6,373 bases of DNA from Sphingomonadaceae bacterium (GTDB taxonomy: Bacteria; Pseudomonadota; Alphaproteobacteria; Sphingomonadales; Sphingomonadaceae): assembly GCA_019454625.1 (NCBI GenBank), contig JACFNY010000126.1:1-6373 (forward strand). The letters are read 5' to 3'. The stretch's first letter is position 1; each line of letters starts with the position of its first letter. Both the position numbers and the translations under genes were made by a program. Of the stretch, positions 1 through 5,718 are shown piece by piece. The notes under the pieces are model-generated. The model saw only the letters and a program-made list of their open reading frames with translations. It made no database searches and was not told the origin of the DNA.

Positions 1-2
1 TA

Positions 3-1424
3 ATCCCCCAACTGGGTGACGCCGCGCGGCCGTGCCCCATGTTTGCAACAGAGCCGAACTGGGAGAGTTTCCCCGAATATCTCGACGCGCTGGAGGCGCT
101 GCCACGCACCATCGACGTCGCCTGCCACGTGCCCCACGGCGCCGTGCGCGCCTATGTGATGGGCGATCGCGGCGCGGCGAACGAACCGCCGACCGCGGAC
201 GAGATCGAGGCCATGTCGGCAATCGTCGAGGAGGGTCTGCGCGCCGGCGCACTCGGCTTCTCGACCTCGCGCACCGTCATTCACAAGTCGGTGGGCGGCG
301 AACTGGTGCCCGGCACCACCGCCACCGCCGAGGAGCTGATCGGCATCGGCCGCGCCATGGGCCGCGTCGGTCACGGCGTGTTCGAAATGGCCTCCGACCT
401 GATGCCCGAATGGAACGAGTTCGACTGGATGAAGCGCCTGTCGAAGGAAACCGCGATGCCGGTGACCTTCGCCATGCTGCAATCGCCGTTGAAGGCCATG
501 CACTGGACCGACCAGATGGCGGCGACGAAAGCCGCGAACGACGACGGCGCCAATATCCGCGCGCAGATCTCGCTGCGCGGCACCGGCGTGCTGATGGCGT
601 GGCGCGGCACCGTACACCCCTTCGTGATGCGCCCGTCGTGGCAGGTGATCGCCGGGAAGCCTTGGGCCGAGCAGCTCGCCATGCTGCGCGACCCGGCGTT
701 CCGCGCGAAGCTGCTCGCCGAGGACAACCTGCCGCCGCCGCATCCCGATATGGCCGCGCTGTTCATGCTGGTGACGCAGGGCTGGACGATGCAGTTCCCG
801 CTCGGCGAGGAGCCGGACTACGAGCCCGCCCCCGAACACAGCCTCGCCGCGCTGGCGAAAGCAAGCAGCAGGAGCCCGGCCGAGATCGCCTATGACGTTA
901 TGATGGAGGGGGACGGCACCGGCTTCATCTACCTGCCGATCCTCAATTACGTCGACGGCAACCTCGATTTCGTGAAGGGGCTTCTGGAGCGCGACGACAC
1001 GGTCATCTCGCTCTCGGACGGCGGCGCGCATTGCGGCACGATCTGCGACGCCGCCTCGCCCACCTTCCTGCTCACGCACTGGGTGAAAGGCCGCGCGCGT
1101 GGGCGCATCCCGCTCGAACTGGCAATCAGGCGGCAATGCCGGGACACGGCATTGCTCTATGGCCTCGCCGACCGCGGTCTGCTCGCACCCGGCTACCTCG
1201 CGGACGTCAACGTCATCGACCTCGACCGCCTGAAGCTCGGCAAGCCGTGGCTCGCCTTCGATCTCCCGGCGGGCGGCAAACGGCTGTTGCAAAAGGCGGA
1301 AGGCTATACCGCGACGATCAAGTCCGGCGCCGTCACCTTCCGGGACGGCGCAGTGCAGGCGGTGCGACCCGGCCGGGTCGTGCGCGGTCCGCAGGCGGAG
1401 CCGTTGCTAATGGCCGCGGAATGA
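3..1424 (+). CDS. N-acyl-D-amino-acid deacylase family amidohydrolase, 5' partial
   Basis: The frame is open from the window edge through ATG 39 to TGA 1422, giving 461 residues from that ATG. Full members of this metal-dependent amidohydrolase family (COG3653 type) are, from memory, about 550-580 residues, so roughly 100-120 N-terminal residues are missing. These would carry the metal-binding HxH strand, so ATG 39 is unlikely to be the true start. Recognisable family stretches are WESFPEYLDAL (nt 60-92), a GALGFSTSRT segment (nt 247-276), and LSDGGAHCG (nt 1011-1037), whose Asp at nt 1017-1019 corresponds to the catalytic/metal Asp. The C-terminal 'GLLAPGYLADVNVIDLDRL' barrel-closing strand is also present. 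Family members hydrolyse N-acyl-D-amino acids or related cyclic amides in the cytoplasm. I do not see the HVSH-type His motif of characterised D-aminoacylases; the equivalent place reads TFAMLQ, so the substrate is open. The first residues (IPQLGDAARPCPMFATEPN) do not match my expectation for the family. Confidence 0.85.
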   Translation: MPQLGDAARPCPMFATEPNWESFPEYLDALEALPRTIDVACHVPHGAVRAYVMGDRGAANEPPTADEIEAMSAIVEEGLRAGALGFSTSRTVIHKSVGGELVPGTTATAEELIGIGRAMGRVGHGVFEMASDLMPEWNEFDWMKRLSKETAMPVTFAMLQSPLKAMHWTDQMAATKAANDDGANIRAQISLRGTGVLMAWRGTVHPFVMRPSWQVIAGKPWAEQLAMLRDPAFRAKLLAEDNLPPPHPDMAALFMLVTQGWTMQFPLGEEPDYEPAPEHSLAALAKASSRSPAEIAYDVMMEGDGTGFIYLPILNYVDGNLDFVKGLLERDDTVISLSDGGAHCGTICDAASPTFLLTHWVKGRARGRIPLELAIRRQCRDTALLYGLADRGLLAPGYLADVNVIDLDRLKLGKPWLAFDLPAGGKRLLQKAEGYTATIKSGAVTFRDGAVQAVRPGRVVRGPQAEPLLMAAE

Positions 1425-1438
1425 GCGAAAAGAGCCCT

Positions 1439-1456
1439 GTATTAGTTGACTGATAC
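1439..1456. promoter_or_regulatory. Near-perfect inverted repeat, possible operator upstream of the lemA-type gene
   Basis: GTATTAGT-TG-ACTGATAC forms two 8-bp arms with 7 of 8 positions complementary around a 2-bp centre. It lies in the 48-nt gap between the amidohydrolase stop and the LemA-type start, 16 nt before the ATG. It is noticeably more AT-rich than its surroundings. A 2-nt centre is too short for a stable RNA hairpin loop, so a dimeric repressor site (TetR-like size and symmetry) is the better reading. The regulator is unknown and none is encoded in the window. The TTGACT inside it could also be a -35 element, but no good -10 follows before the start codon. Confidence 0.45.
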
Positions 1457-1464
1457 GGAAGGGG
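1457..1464 (+). promoter_or_regulatory. Ribosome binding site of the LemA-type gene
   Basis: The purine run GGAAGGGG ends 8 nt before ATG 1473. It selects this ATG over the in-frame TTG at 1446, which lies inside the inverted repeat and has no comparable site. The ATG also starts exactly at a lipoprotein signal peptide. Confidence 0.7.
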
Positions 1465-1472
1465 TTCGTCCG

Positions 1473-2054
1473 ATGCGCAAGTTCCTGTTCCCGCTTTTCG
1501 CCCTGCTGACGCTCATGGGGTGCGGCATCAACACCGTGCCGACCCGCGAGGAGGCCGTGAAGGCGGCGTGGGCCGAGGTAGAAAGCCAGTATCAGCGGCG
1601 CGCGGACCTGATCCCGAACCTCGTCGCCACGGTGAAGGGCTTCGCCGCGCAGGAGCGCGAGGTGCTGGAAGCCGTGACGCAGGCGCGCGCCTCCGCGACG
1701 CAGACGACGATCAGCGCCGACCAACTCACCGACCCCGCCGCCGTCGAGCGTTTCCAGGCCGCGCAGGACCAGCTTTCCGGTGCGCTCTCCCGTCTGCTCG
1801 TCACCGTCGAGCGCTACCCGGACCTGAAATCGAACGAGAATTTCCTCGCACTGCAATCGCAGCTCGAAGGCACCGAGAACCGCATCACCGTCGCGCGGCG
1901 CGACTACAATCAGGCGGTGCAGGCCTACAACACCGAGATCCGCACCTTCCCGAGCCTGATCGCGGCGAAGTTCATCTACGGCGCTGAACCGATCACGCCG
2001 TTCAAGGCTACGACGCAGGGAGCTGAAACCGCGCCGACCGTGTCGTTCGAATAA
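1473..2054 (+). CDS. LemA family lipoprotein
   Basis: The 193-residue product begins with a lipoprotein signal peptide (hydrophobic residues 4-15) and a lipobox, LMGC, with Cys17 as the predicted lipidated residue. The following GIN matches the GCGxN start common in proteobacterial LemA proteins. The mature part is the all-helical LemA fold: RRADLIPNLV at 42-51, an AR-containing helix near 62-73, then YPDLKSNENFLALQ at 115-128 and LEGTENRITVARRDYN at 131-146. These are the family hallmarks, and the length is typical. Predicted location is the periplasmic face of a membrane; with Gly at +2 there is no Asp inner-membrane retention signal, so outer-membrane sorting is possible. Function of LemA proteins is poorly defined. 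It is the first gene of a run in which the next ATG starts 2 nt after its TAA. LemA genes are often found beside TPM-domain genes, as here, which suggests a shared envelope role. Confidence 0.93.
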   Translation: MRKFLFPLFALLTLMGCGINTVPTREEAVKAAWAEVESQYQRRADLIPNLVATVKGFAAQEREVLEAVTQARASATQTTISADQLTDPAAVERFQAAQDQLSGALSRLLVTVERYPDLKSNENFLALQSQLEGTENRITVARRDYNQAVQAYNTEIRTFPSLIAAKFIYGAEPITPFKATTQGAETAPTVSFE

Positions 2055-2056
2055 AG

Positions 2057-2824
2057 ATGCACCGGTTGGCGTGCCTCGCCGCAGCGCTGCTGCTGGCGTT
2101 TCCGGCGGCAGCGCAGCAGTTCCCCAAGCTTTCGGGACGCGTCGTCGATGCGGCGAACCTGCTGTCGCCGGAAATCGAGGCCGCGCTCACCGAAAAGCTG
2201 CAAACGCTGGAGGATACGACGACGCGCCAGCTCGTCGTCGCCACCATTCCCGACCTTCAGGGCTATGACATCGCCGACTACGGCTACCGGCTCGGCCGCG
2301 CATGGGCAATCGGGCAGGGCGAGGAAGACAACGGCGCGCTGCTGATCGTCGCGCCCAACGAGCGCAAGGTGCGCATCGAGGTCGGCTACGGGCTCGAGGG
2401 CTATCTGACCGACGCCCTCTCCTCCGTCATCATCAACCGCCAGATCGTGCCGCGTTTCCGCGAGGGCGACATGGAAGGCGGTGTTGTCGCGGGCGCCGAC
2501 GCCATCGTCGCCCAGCTCTCGCTGCCGCCCGAGGAGGCCCGCGCCAACCTGATCGCCGCGCGCGAGCGGCGACAGGAGGAAATCCGGCACGGCCTCGGAC
2601 TCATCCCGACTATTCTCGTCATCTGGTTCGTATTCTGGATGCTGCGCGGCGTGCTCGGCGGCAAGCGGCGGCGCGGGCGCGGCGGTCCGATCATCATCTG
2701 GGGGCCGGGAAGCGGTGGCCGGAGCAGCAGCTGGGGCGGCGGTTCCTCAGGCGGATTCGGTGGCGGCGGATTTTCGGGTGGCGGCGGCAGCTTCGGCGGC
2801 GGCGGCGCAAGCGGGAGCTGGTGA
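2057..2824 (+). CDS. TPM-domain (YgcG-type) protein, secreted and membrane-anchored, Gly-rich tail
   Basis: The 255-residue product has a Sec signal peptide at 1-19 with an AAA cleavage site before QQ. A TPM domain (PF04536 type) spans about 25-155, with the family signatures VDAANLLS (30-37), NGALLIVAP (92-100) and VGYGLEGYLTDAL (109-121). A charged helix at 159-177 leads to one transmembrane segment (about 180-199). Basic residues KRRRGRG follow (203-209), then a tail in which 21 of the last 39 residues are Gly, ending GASGSW. The topology predicted is TPM domain in the periplasm, basic stretch and tail in the cytoplasm. TPM domains have been called phosphatase-like (in the thylakoid TLP18.3 family) but bacterial function is not settled, and no enzymatic role is claimed here. 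The start lies 2 nt after the LemA-type stop and has only a weak AAAG before it, so translational coupling is likely. It overlaps the next gene by 1 nt. Confidence 0.9.
   Translation: MHRLACLAAALLLAFPAAAQQFPKLSGRVVDAANLLSPEIEAALTEKLQTLEDTTTRQLVVATIPDLQGYDIADYGYRLGRAWAIGQGEEDNGALLIVAPNERKVRIEVGYGLEGYLTDALSSVIINRQIVPRFREGDMEGGVVAGADAIVAQLSLPPEEARANLIAARERRQEEIRHGLGLIPTILVIWFVFWMLRGVLGGKRRRGRGGPIIIWGPGSGGRSSSWGGGSSGGFGGGGFSGGGGSFGGGGASGSW
2813..2817 (+). promoter_or_regulatory. Ribosome binding site for the second TPM gene, inside the first
   Basis: GGGAG ends 6 nt before ATG 2824 and lies within the codons for the C-terminal GASGSW tail of the upstream gene. It supports ATG 2824 rather than the in-frame GTG at 2821 or the much longer open frame that begins upstream within the first TPM gene. 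Confidence 0.55.
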
Positions 2825-3495
2825 TGCGGCTGACGAACGACGAGCACGTGCGCGTCAGTGACGCCATTACGTCAGCGGAACGGACCACGTCCGGAGAGAT
2901 CTTCTGTGTCGTCACGCGGCGGACGGACGACTACCGCGCCGTCCCCTTCGCCTGGGCCGCGCTTGCCGCGATCGTGCTGCCGCCGATGCTGCTCTGGCTC
3001 GGCATCCCCGATCCGCTGTGGTTCACCAGCGACGGCTGGAGCGACGGCGGATACCCTGCGGCACGTCTCGTCATCGCGCTCTACGCCTCGCTCTCGGTGC
3101 TGCTGTTCGTCGCGGCCTTTCTCCTCGTGCGCCTGCCGCCCGTCCTGCGCCTGCTGACACCGCGCTCGTTGAAACGCAGCGCCGTGCACCGTGCGGCGGT
3201 GGAAAGCTTCCTCTCGCACGGCATCCACGTGACCGAAGACCGCACGGGCGTGCTCATCTTCCTGTCGCTCGATGATCATGTCGCTGAAATCGTTGCCGAC
3301 GAAGGCATCTATGCTAGGGTCGAGCACGAGGTCTGGGGCGATGCGCTGGATGCGTTGCTCTCCGAGGTTCGGGATGGCAAGATTGCGAACGGTTTCGTCA
3401 AGGCGATCGGAATGTGCGGGGTCGTGCTGTCGGCCCACTTCCCGCCGTGCGCGCGCAATCCCAACGAACTTCCGGACAGGCTGATCGAGATCTAG
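2824..3495 (+). CDS. Membrane TPM-domain protein with an internal transmembrane hairpin
   Basis: The 223-residue product starts at the ATG of a TGATG stop/start overlap with the previous gene. Residues 12-38 (SDAITSAERTTSGEIFCVVT region) resemble the beginning of a TPM domain. Two hydrophobic segments follow, about 42-60 and 81-105, separated by a Trp/Asp-rich loop. Residues 118-205 resume TPM-like sequence, including VESFLSHGIHVTEDRTGVLIF (126-146) and DDHVAEIVADEGI (150-162). The C-terminus reads HFPPCARNPNELPDRLIEI, a recurring ending in this protein group as I recall it. The domain therefore appears split by a membrane hairpin, unlike the soluble domain of its neighbour. No signal peptide is seen. 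It is probably an inner-membrane partner of the LemA and TPM products. The next gene, mscL, begins 18 nt after its stop. The TPM assignment is reasonably firm; the function is unknown. Confidence 0.82.
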   Translation: MRLTNDEHVRVSDAITSAERTTSGEIFCVVTRRTDDYRAVPFAWAALAAIVLPPMLLWLGIPDPLWFTSDGWSDGGYPAARLVIALYASLSVLLFVAAFLLVRLPPVLRLLTPRSLKRSAVHRAAVESFLSHGIHVTEDRTGVLIFLSLDDHVAEIVADEGIYARVEHEVWGDALDALLSEVRDGKIANGFVKAIGMCGVVLSAHFPPCARNPNELPDRLIEI

Positions 3496-3500
3496 CGTGC

Positions 3501-3507
3501 AAGGGGA
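3501..3507 (+). promoter_or_regulatory. Ribosome binding site of mscL
   Basis: AAGGGGA ends 6 nt before ATG 3514 and fixes the start. The gap to the upstream stop is only 18 nt, leaving no room for a separate promoter there. Confidence 0.7.
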
Positions 3508-3513
3508 CTGAAA

Positions 3514-3936
3514 ATGCTGAATGAATTCAAGGCTTTCGTTGCAAAGGGCAACGTACTCGACCTCGCCGTCGCCGTCATCATCGGCGGCGCCTTCGGCACC
3601 ATCGTCAGCTCGCTGACCGAAGACGTCATCATGCCCGTCGTGGGCGCGATCTTCGGCGGTCTCGACTTTTCGGCGCTGTTCATCCGTCTGGGTTCGGTGC
3701 CGGAAGGCTATGCCGGTTCGCTCACCGACTATGCCGCACTCAAGGAGGCCGGCGTGCCGATGCTCGGCTACGGCGCGTTCATCACCGCCGCGATCAACTT
3801 CCTGATCCTCGCCTTCATCATCTTCCTGCTGGTGCGCACGGCGAACAAGCTGATCGCGAAGAAGGAAGAAGCACCGGCCGGCCCGAGCGAGGAGGTGGTA
3901 CTGCTCCGCGAGATCCGCGATTCGCTGAAGAAGTAA
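3514..3936 (+). CDS. mscL: Large-conductance mechanosensitive channel MscL
   Basis: The 140-residue product matches MscL along its whole length (E. coli MscL is 136 residues). The N-terminal amphipathic helix is [15 protein letters not shown] (5-19). TM1, with the pore constriction, is at about 15-44 and includes [14 protein letters not shown] and the VIMP turn (38-41). A periplasmic loop follows (46-83). TM2 is at about 86-109, followed by the charged KKEEAP linker and the C-terminal bundle helix [15 protein letters not shown] (126-140). MscL forms a homopentameric inner-membrane pore that opens under extreme membrane tension during osmotic downshock. At the position of E. coli Lys31 this protein has Thr29. 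It is the last gene of the lemA-TPM-TPM-mscL run and is followed by a strong terminator, so it is probably co-transcribed with them, though an internal promoter cannot be excluded. Confidence 0.97.
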   Translation: MLNEFKAFVAKGNVLDLAVAVIIGGAFGTIVSSLTEDVIMPVVGAIFGGLDFSALFIRLGSVPEGYAGSLTDYAALKEAGVPMLGYGAFITAAINFLILAFIIFLLVRTANKLIAKKEEAPAGPSEEVVLLREIRDSLKK

Positions 3937-3950
3937 TTCACCGACAATCG

Positions 3951-3984
3951 AAGGGCCGCGCGACAGGTTTCGCGCGGCCCTTTT
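3951..3984 (+). terminator. Intrinsic terminator between convergent mscL and parB
   Basis: A perfect 12-bp stem, AAGGGCCGCGCG (3951-3962) with CGCGCGGCCCTT (3971-3982), encloses an 8-nt loop and is followed by a short T run (TTTT at 3981-3984). It begins 14 nt after the mscL stop. It sits 17 nt beyond the parB stop on the other strand, where the stem also ends in AA/TT pairs, so it may act weakly in both directions. Confidence 0.88.
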
Positions 3985-4000
3985 CGCATCCTGCGTTTGT

Positions 4001-4915
4001 CTAGAAGCGTTCGCCCGAAAGCCGCTGGCAGAGCATGTCGAGCTGGTCGAGATCGCTGTAGAACAGCGTCAGGCGTCCGCCTTCCCCATCGAATTCGAGA
4101 CGCACCCGAAGGCCGAGTTGCTCGGCGAGCTGGCCTTCCAGCGATTCGAGATCGGCGCTGCGGGCCATCTCCCGCGGCGCGGACTTGCGAGGCGCGCGCG
4201 GCTTTTTCGCCCGCGCCTCGACCTCGCGCACCGAAAGGCCCATCTGCACCACATCGCGCGCCAACGCCGACGGATCGGGCGCCGTAAGCAGCGCGCGCGC
4301 ATGGCCCATCGTCAGCCGACCTTCGATCAGCAACTCGCGGACATCGTCCGGCAGATCGAGCAGGCGAACCATGTTCGCGACATGGCTGCGCGACTTGCCG
4401 ACGATGCGGGCGATGTCTTCCTGCGTATGGCCGTAGTCGTCGATCAGCCGCTTGTAGCCTTCCGCCTCTTCGATCGCGTTCAGGTCCTGGCGCTGCACGT
4501 TCTCGACGAGCGCGACCTCGAACGCTTCCTCGTCGGTGAGGCGGCGGACGAGCACGGGCACGTCATGAAGCTGCGCCGCCTGCGCCGCGCGCCAGCGGCG
4601 TTCGCCCGCCACGATCTCGAAGCGGCCGCCGTCCACGGGGCGCACGAGGATCGGCTGCAGAAGGCCCTGCCGCTTCACCGAGGCGATGAGCTCGGCCTGC
4701 GCCGTCTCGTCGAAGCGGCGGCGCGGCTGCTTCGGGTTCGGCGAGATCATCGCCATGGGGAGCATCTGCGCGCCCATGCTGCTGCCCGCGTCGCCCGCGG
4801 GAACCGCCGGAGCGGTTCCCGGCTCGCTGCGCGGCGGCGCGACGGCGCTGCCCATCTCCTCAAGCAGGGCGGACAGGCCGCGGCCGAGGCCGGTGGGACG
4901 CTTAGGCTGGGACAT
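4001..4915 (-). CDS. parB: Chromosome partitioning protein ParB (CTP-dependent parS clamp)
   Basis: The 304-residue product is a canonical chromosomal ParB/Spo0J. The N-terminal LGRGLSALL (10-18) is the ParA-contacting, ATPase-stimulating peptide. An Ala/Pro-rich linker runs to about 50. The ParB/Srx CTPase domain covers about 52-145, with the CTP-binding motifs GERRWRA (104-110) and ENVQR (138-142). The helix-turn-helix parS-binding domain is at about 160-215 (TQEDIARIVGKSRSHVANMV at 164-183). A basic linker, KKPRAPRKSAPR, leads to the C-terminal dimerisation domain (about 255-304). It loads at parS, slides along DNA as a CTP clamp and drives ParA-dependent origin segregation. The start is 20 nt downstream of the parA stop, with only a weak GAAAG upstream, so the gene is probably co-transcribed with parA and rsmG. 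The target site is at 6294-6309. Confidence 0.97.
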   Translation of the reverse strand: MSQPKRPTGLGRGLSALLEEMGSAVAPPRSEPGTAPAVPAGDAGSSMGAQMLPMAMISPNPKQPRRRFDETAQAELIASVKRQGLLQPILVRPVDGGRFEIVAGERRWRAAQAAQLHDVPVLVRRLTDEEAFEVALVENVQRQDLNAIEEAEGYKRLIDDYGHTQEDIARIVGKSRSHVANMVRLLDLPDDVRELLIEGRLTMGHARALLTAPDPSALARDVVQMGLSVREVEARAKKPRAPRKSAPREMARSADLESLEGQLAEQLGLRVRLEFDGEGGRLTLFYSDLDQLDMLCQRLSGERF

Positions 4916-4935
4916 GAACGAATGCTTTCAAAGGA

Positions 4936-5718
4936 TTAGGCAGCGCGGGCGTGCGGTTCCGTCCGCCCCAGAAGCTCGCGGGACAGGTCGATATAGGCTT
5001 CGGAGCCCGCGCAGCGATGATCGTAGACGAGCGCCGGCAACCCGTGGCTCGGCGCCTCGGACAGACGGACGTTGCGCGGAATGATCGTCTCGAACACGAT
5101 CTTGCCGAGTACGGCGCGCACGTCGGCGGCGACCTGCTCCGACAGGCGGTTGCGCTTGTCGTACATGGTGAGCACCACGCCAATGATGTTGAGCCGCTGG
5201 TTGTAGCCCGCGCGCACACGCTCCACTGTGTTCAGAAGCTGGCTGAGGCCTTCGAGCGCGAAGAACTCGCATTGGAGCGGCACGAGCAGCGACTGCGCGG
5301 CAACCATCGCGTTCATGGTGAGGATGCCAAGCGACGGCGGGCAGTCGATGATGATGTAGTCGTAGACCTGCATCGCGGGCGCCTGCAGCGCGGTGTCGAG
5401 ACGGTGGATGCGCCCTTCCATTTCGACGAGTTCGACCTCGGCGCCCGACAGGTCGACCGTCGAGGGGATCAGCGACAGGCGCGGGATCGCCGTGGCGACC
5501 ACCGCGTCGGCCGCACTGCACGCGCCGATGAGCACGTCGTAGCTCGTGCGCTGGCGCGCATTCTGGTCGACGCCGACGCCGGTCGAGCTATTGCCCTGCG
5601 GATCGAGGTCGACGATCAGCACGCGCCGCCCGGTCGCAGCGATCGCCGTCGCGACGTTGATGGCGGTCGTGGTCTTGCCGACGCCGCCCTTCTGATTTGC
5701 CACCGCGATCCTGATCAC
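4936..5718 (-). CDS. parA: Chromosome partitioning ATPase ParA (Soj)
   Basis: The 260-residue product is a short-type chromosomal ParA without the N-terminal helix-turn-helix of plasmid type Ia proteins. The deviant Walker A motif KGGVGKTT is at 10-17, with the signature Lys10 that defines the MinD/ParA group. DLDPQGN (37-43) is the A' motif and IIIDCPP (122-128) the Walker B region. MYDKRNRLSEQV (185-196) contains the Arg residues linked to non-specific DNA binding in Soj. RNVRLSEAPSHGLP (215-228) is a strong family hallmark. The ATP-bound dimer coats the nucleoid and releases when stimulated by ParB, pulling the origin region. Translation starts at GTG 5718, which puts MIRIAVANQKGG exactly at the usual N-terminus. 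The GTG overlaps the rsmG stop as GTGA (4 nt), so coupling is likely. Confidence 0.97.
   Translation of the reverse strand: MIRIAVANQKGGVGKTTTAINVATAIAATGRRVLIVDLDPQGNSSTGVGVDQNARQRTSYDVLIGACSAADAVVATAIPRLSLIPSTVDLSGAEVELVEMEGRIHRLDTALQAPAMQVYDYIIIDCPPSLGILTMNAMVAAQSLLVPLQCEFFALEGLSQLLNTVERVRAGYNQRLNIIGVVLTMYDKRNRLSEQVAADVRAVLGKIVFETIIPRNVRLSEAPSHGLPALVYDHRCAGSEAYIDLSRELLGRTEPHARAA

Noticed and set aside
32..895. 287-codon plus-strand frame overlapping the amidohydrolase
   Set aside because: The product is extremely Arg/Ala-rich and out of frame with the recognised amidohydrolase sequence.
1446..1472. TTG start adding nine residues to the LemA-type protein
   Set aside because: It would start inside the inverted repeat, has no ribosome binding site, and would push the lipoprotein signal peptide away from the N-terminus.
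2302..2823. N-terminal extension of the second TPM gene, giving a 397-residue protein
   Set aside because: The extension is an Arg-rich out-of-frame reading of the first TPM gene. ATG 2824 has a ribosome binding site and the protein features begin there.
3221..3236. Second possible parS around CCACGTGA in the membrane TPM gene
   Set aside because: Only the CACGTG core and three outer positions match; the flanks are not palindromic. The CACGTG cores near 126 and 2845 also lack the required flanks.
4916..4935. Separate promoter for parB in the parA-parB gap
   Set aside because: The gap is only 20 nt and shows no -35/-10 pair, so operon expression is simpler.
4118..4939. 273-codon open frame on the plus strand opposite parB
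   Set aside because: It lies antisense to a clear ParB and reflects high-GC codon bias. Its product has a low-complexity Arg/Ala/His-rich composition and no recognisable domain.
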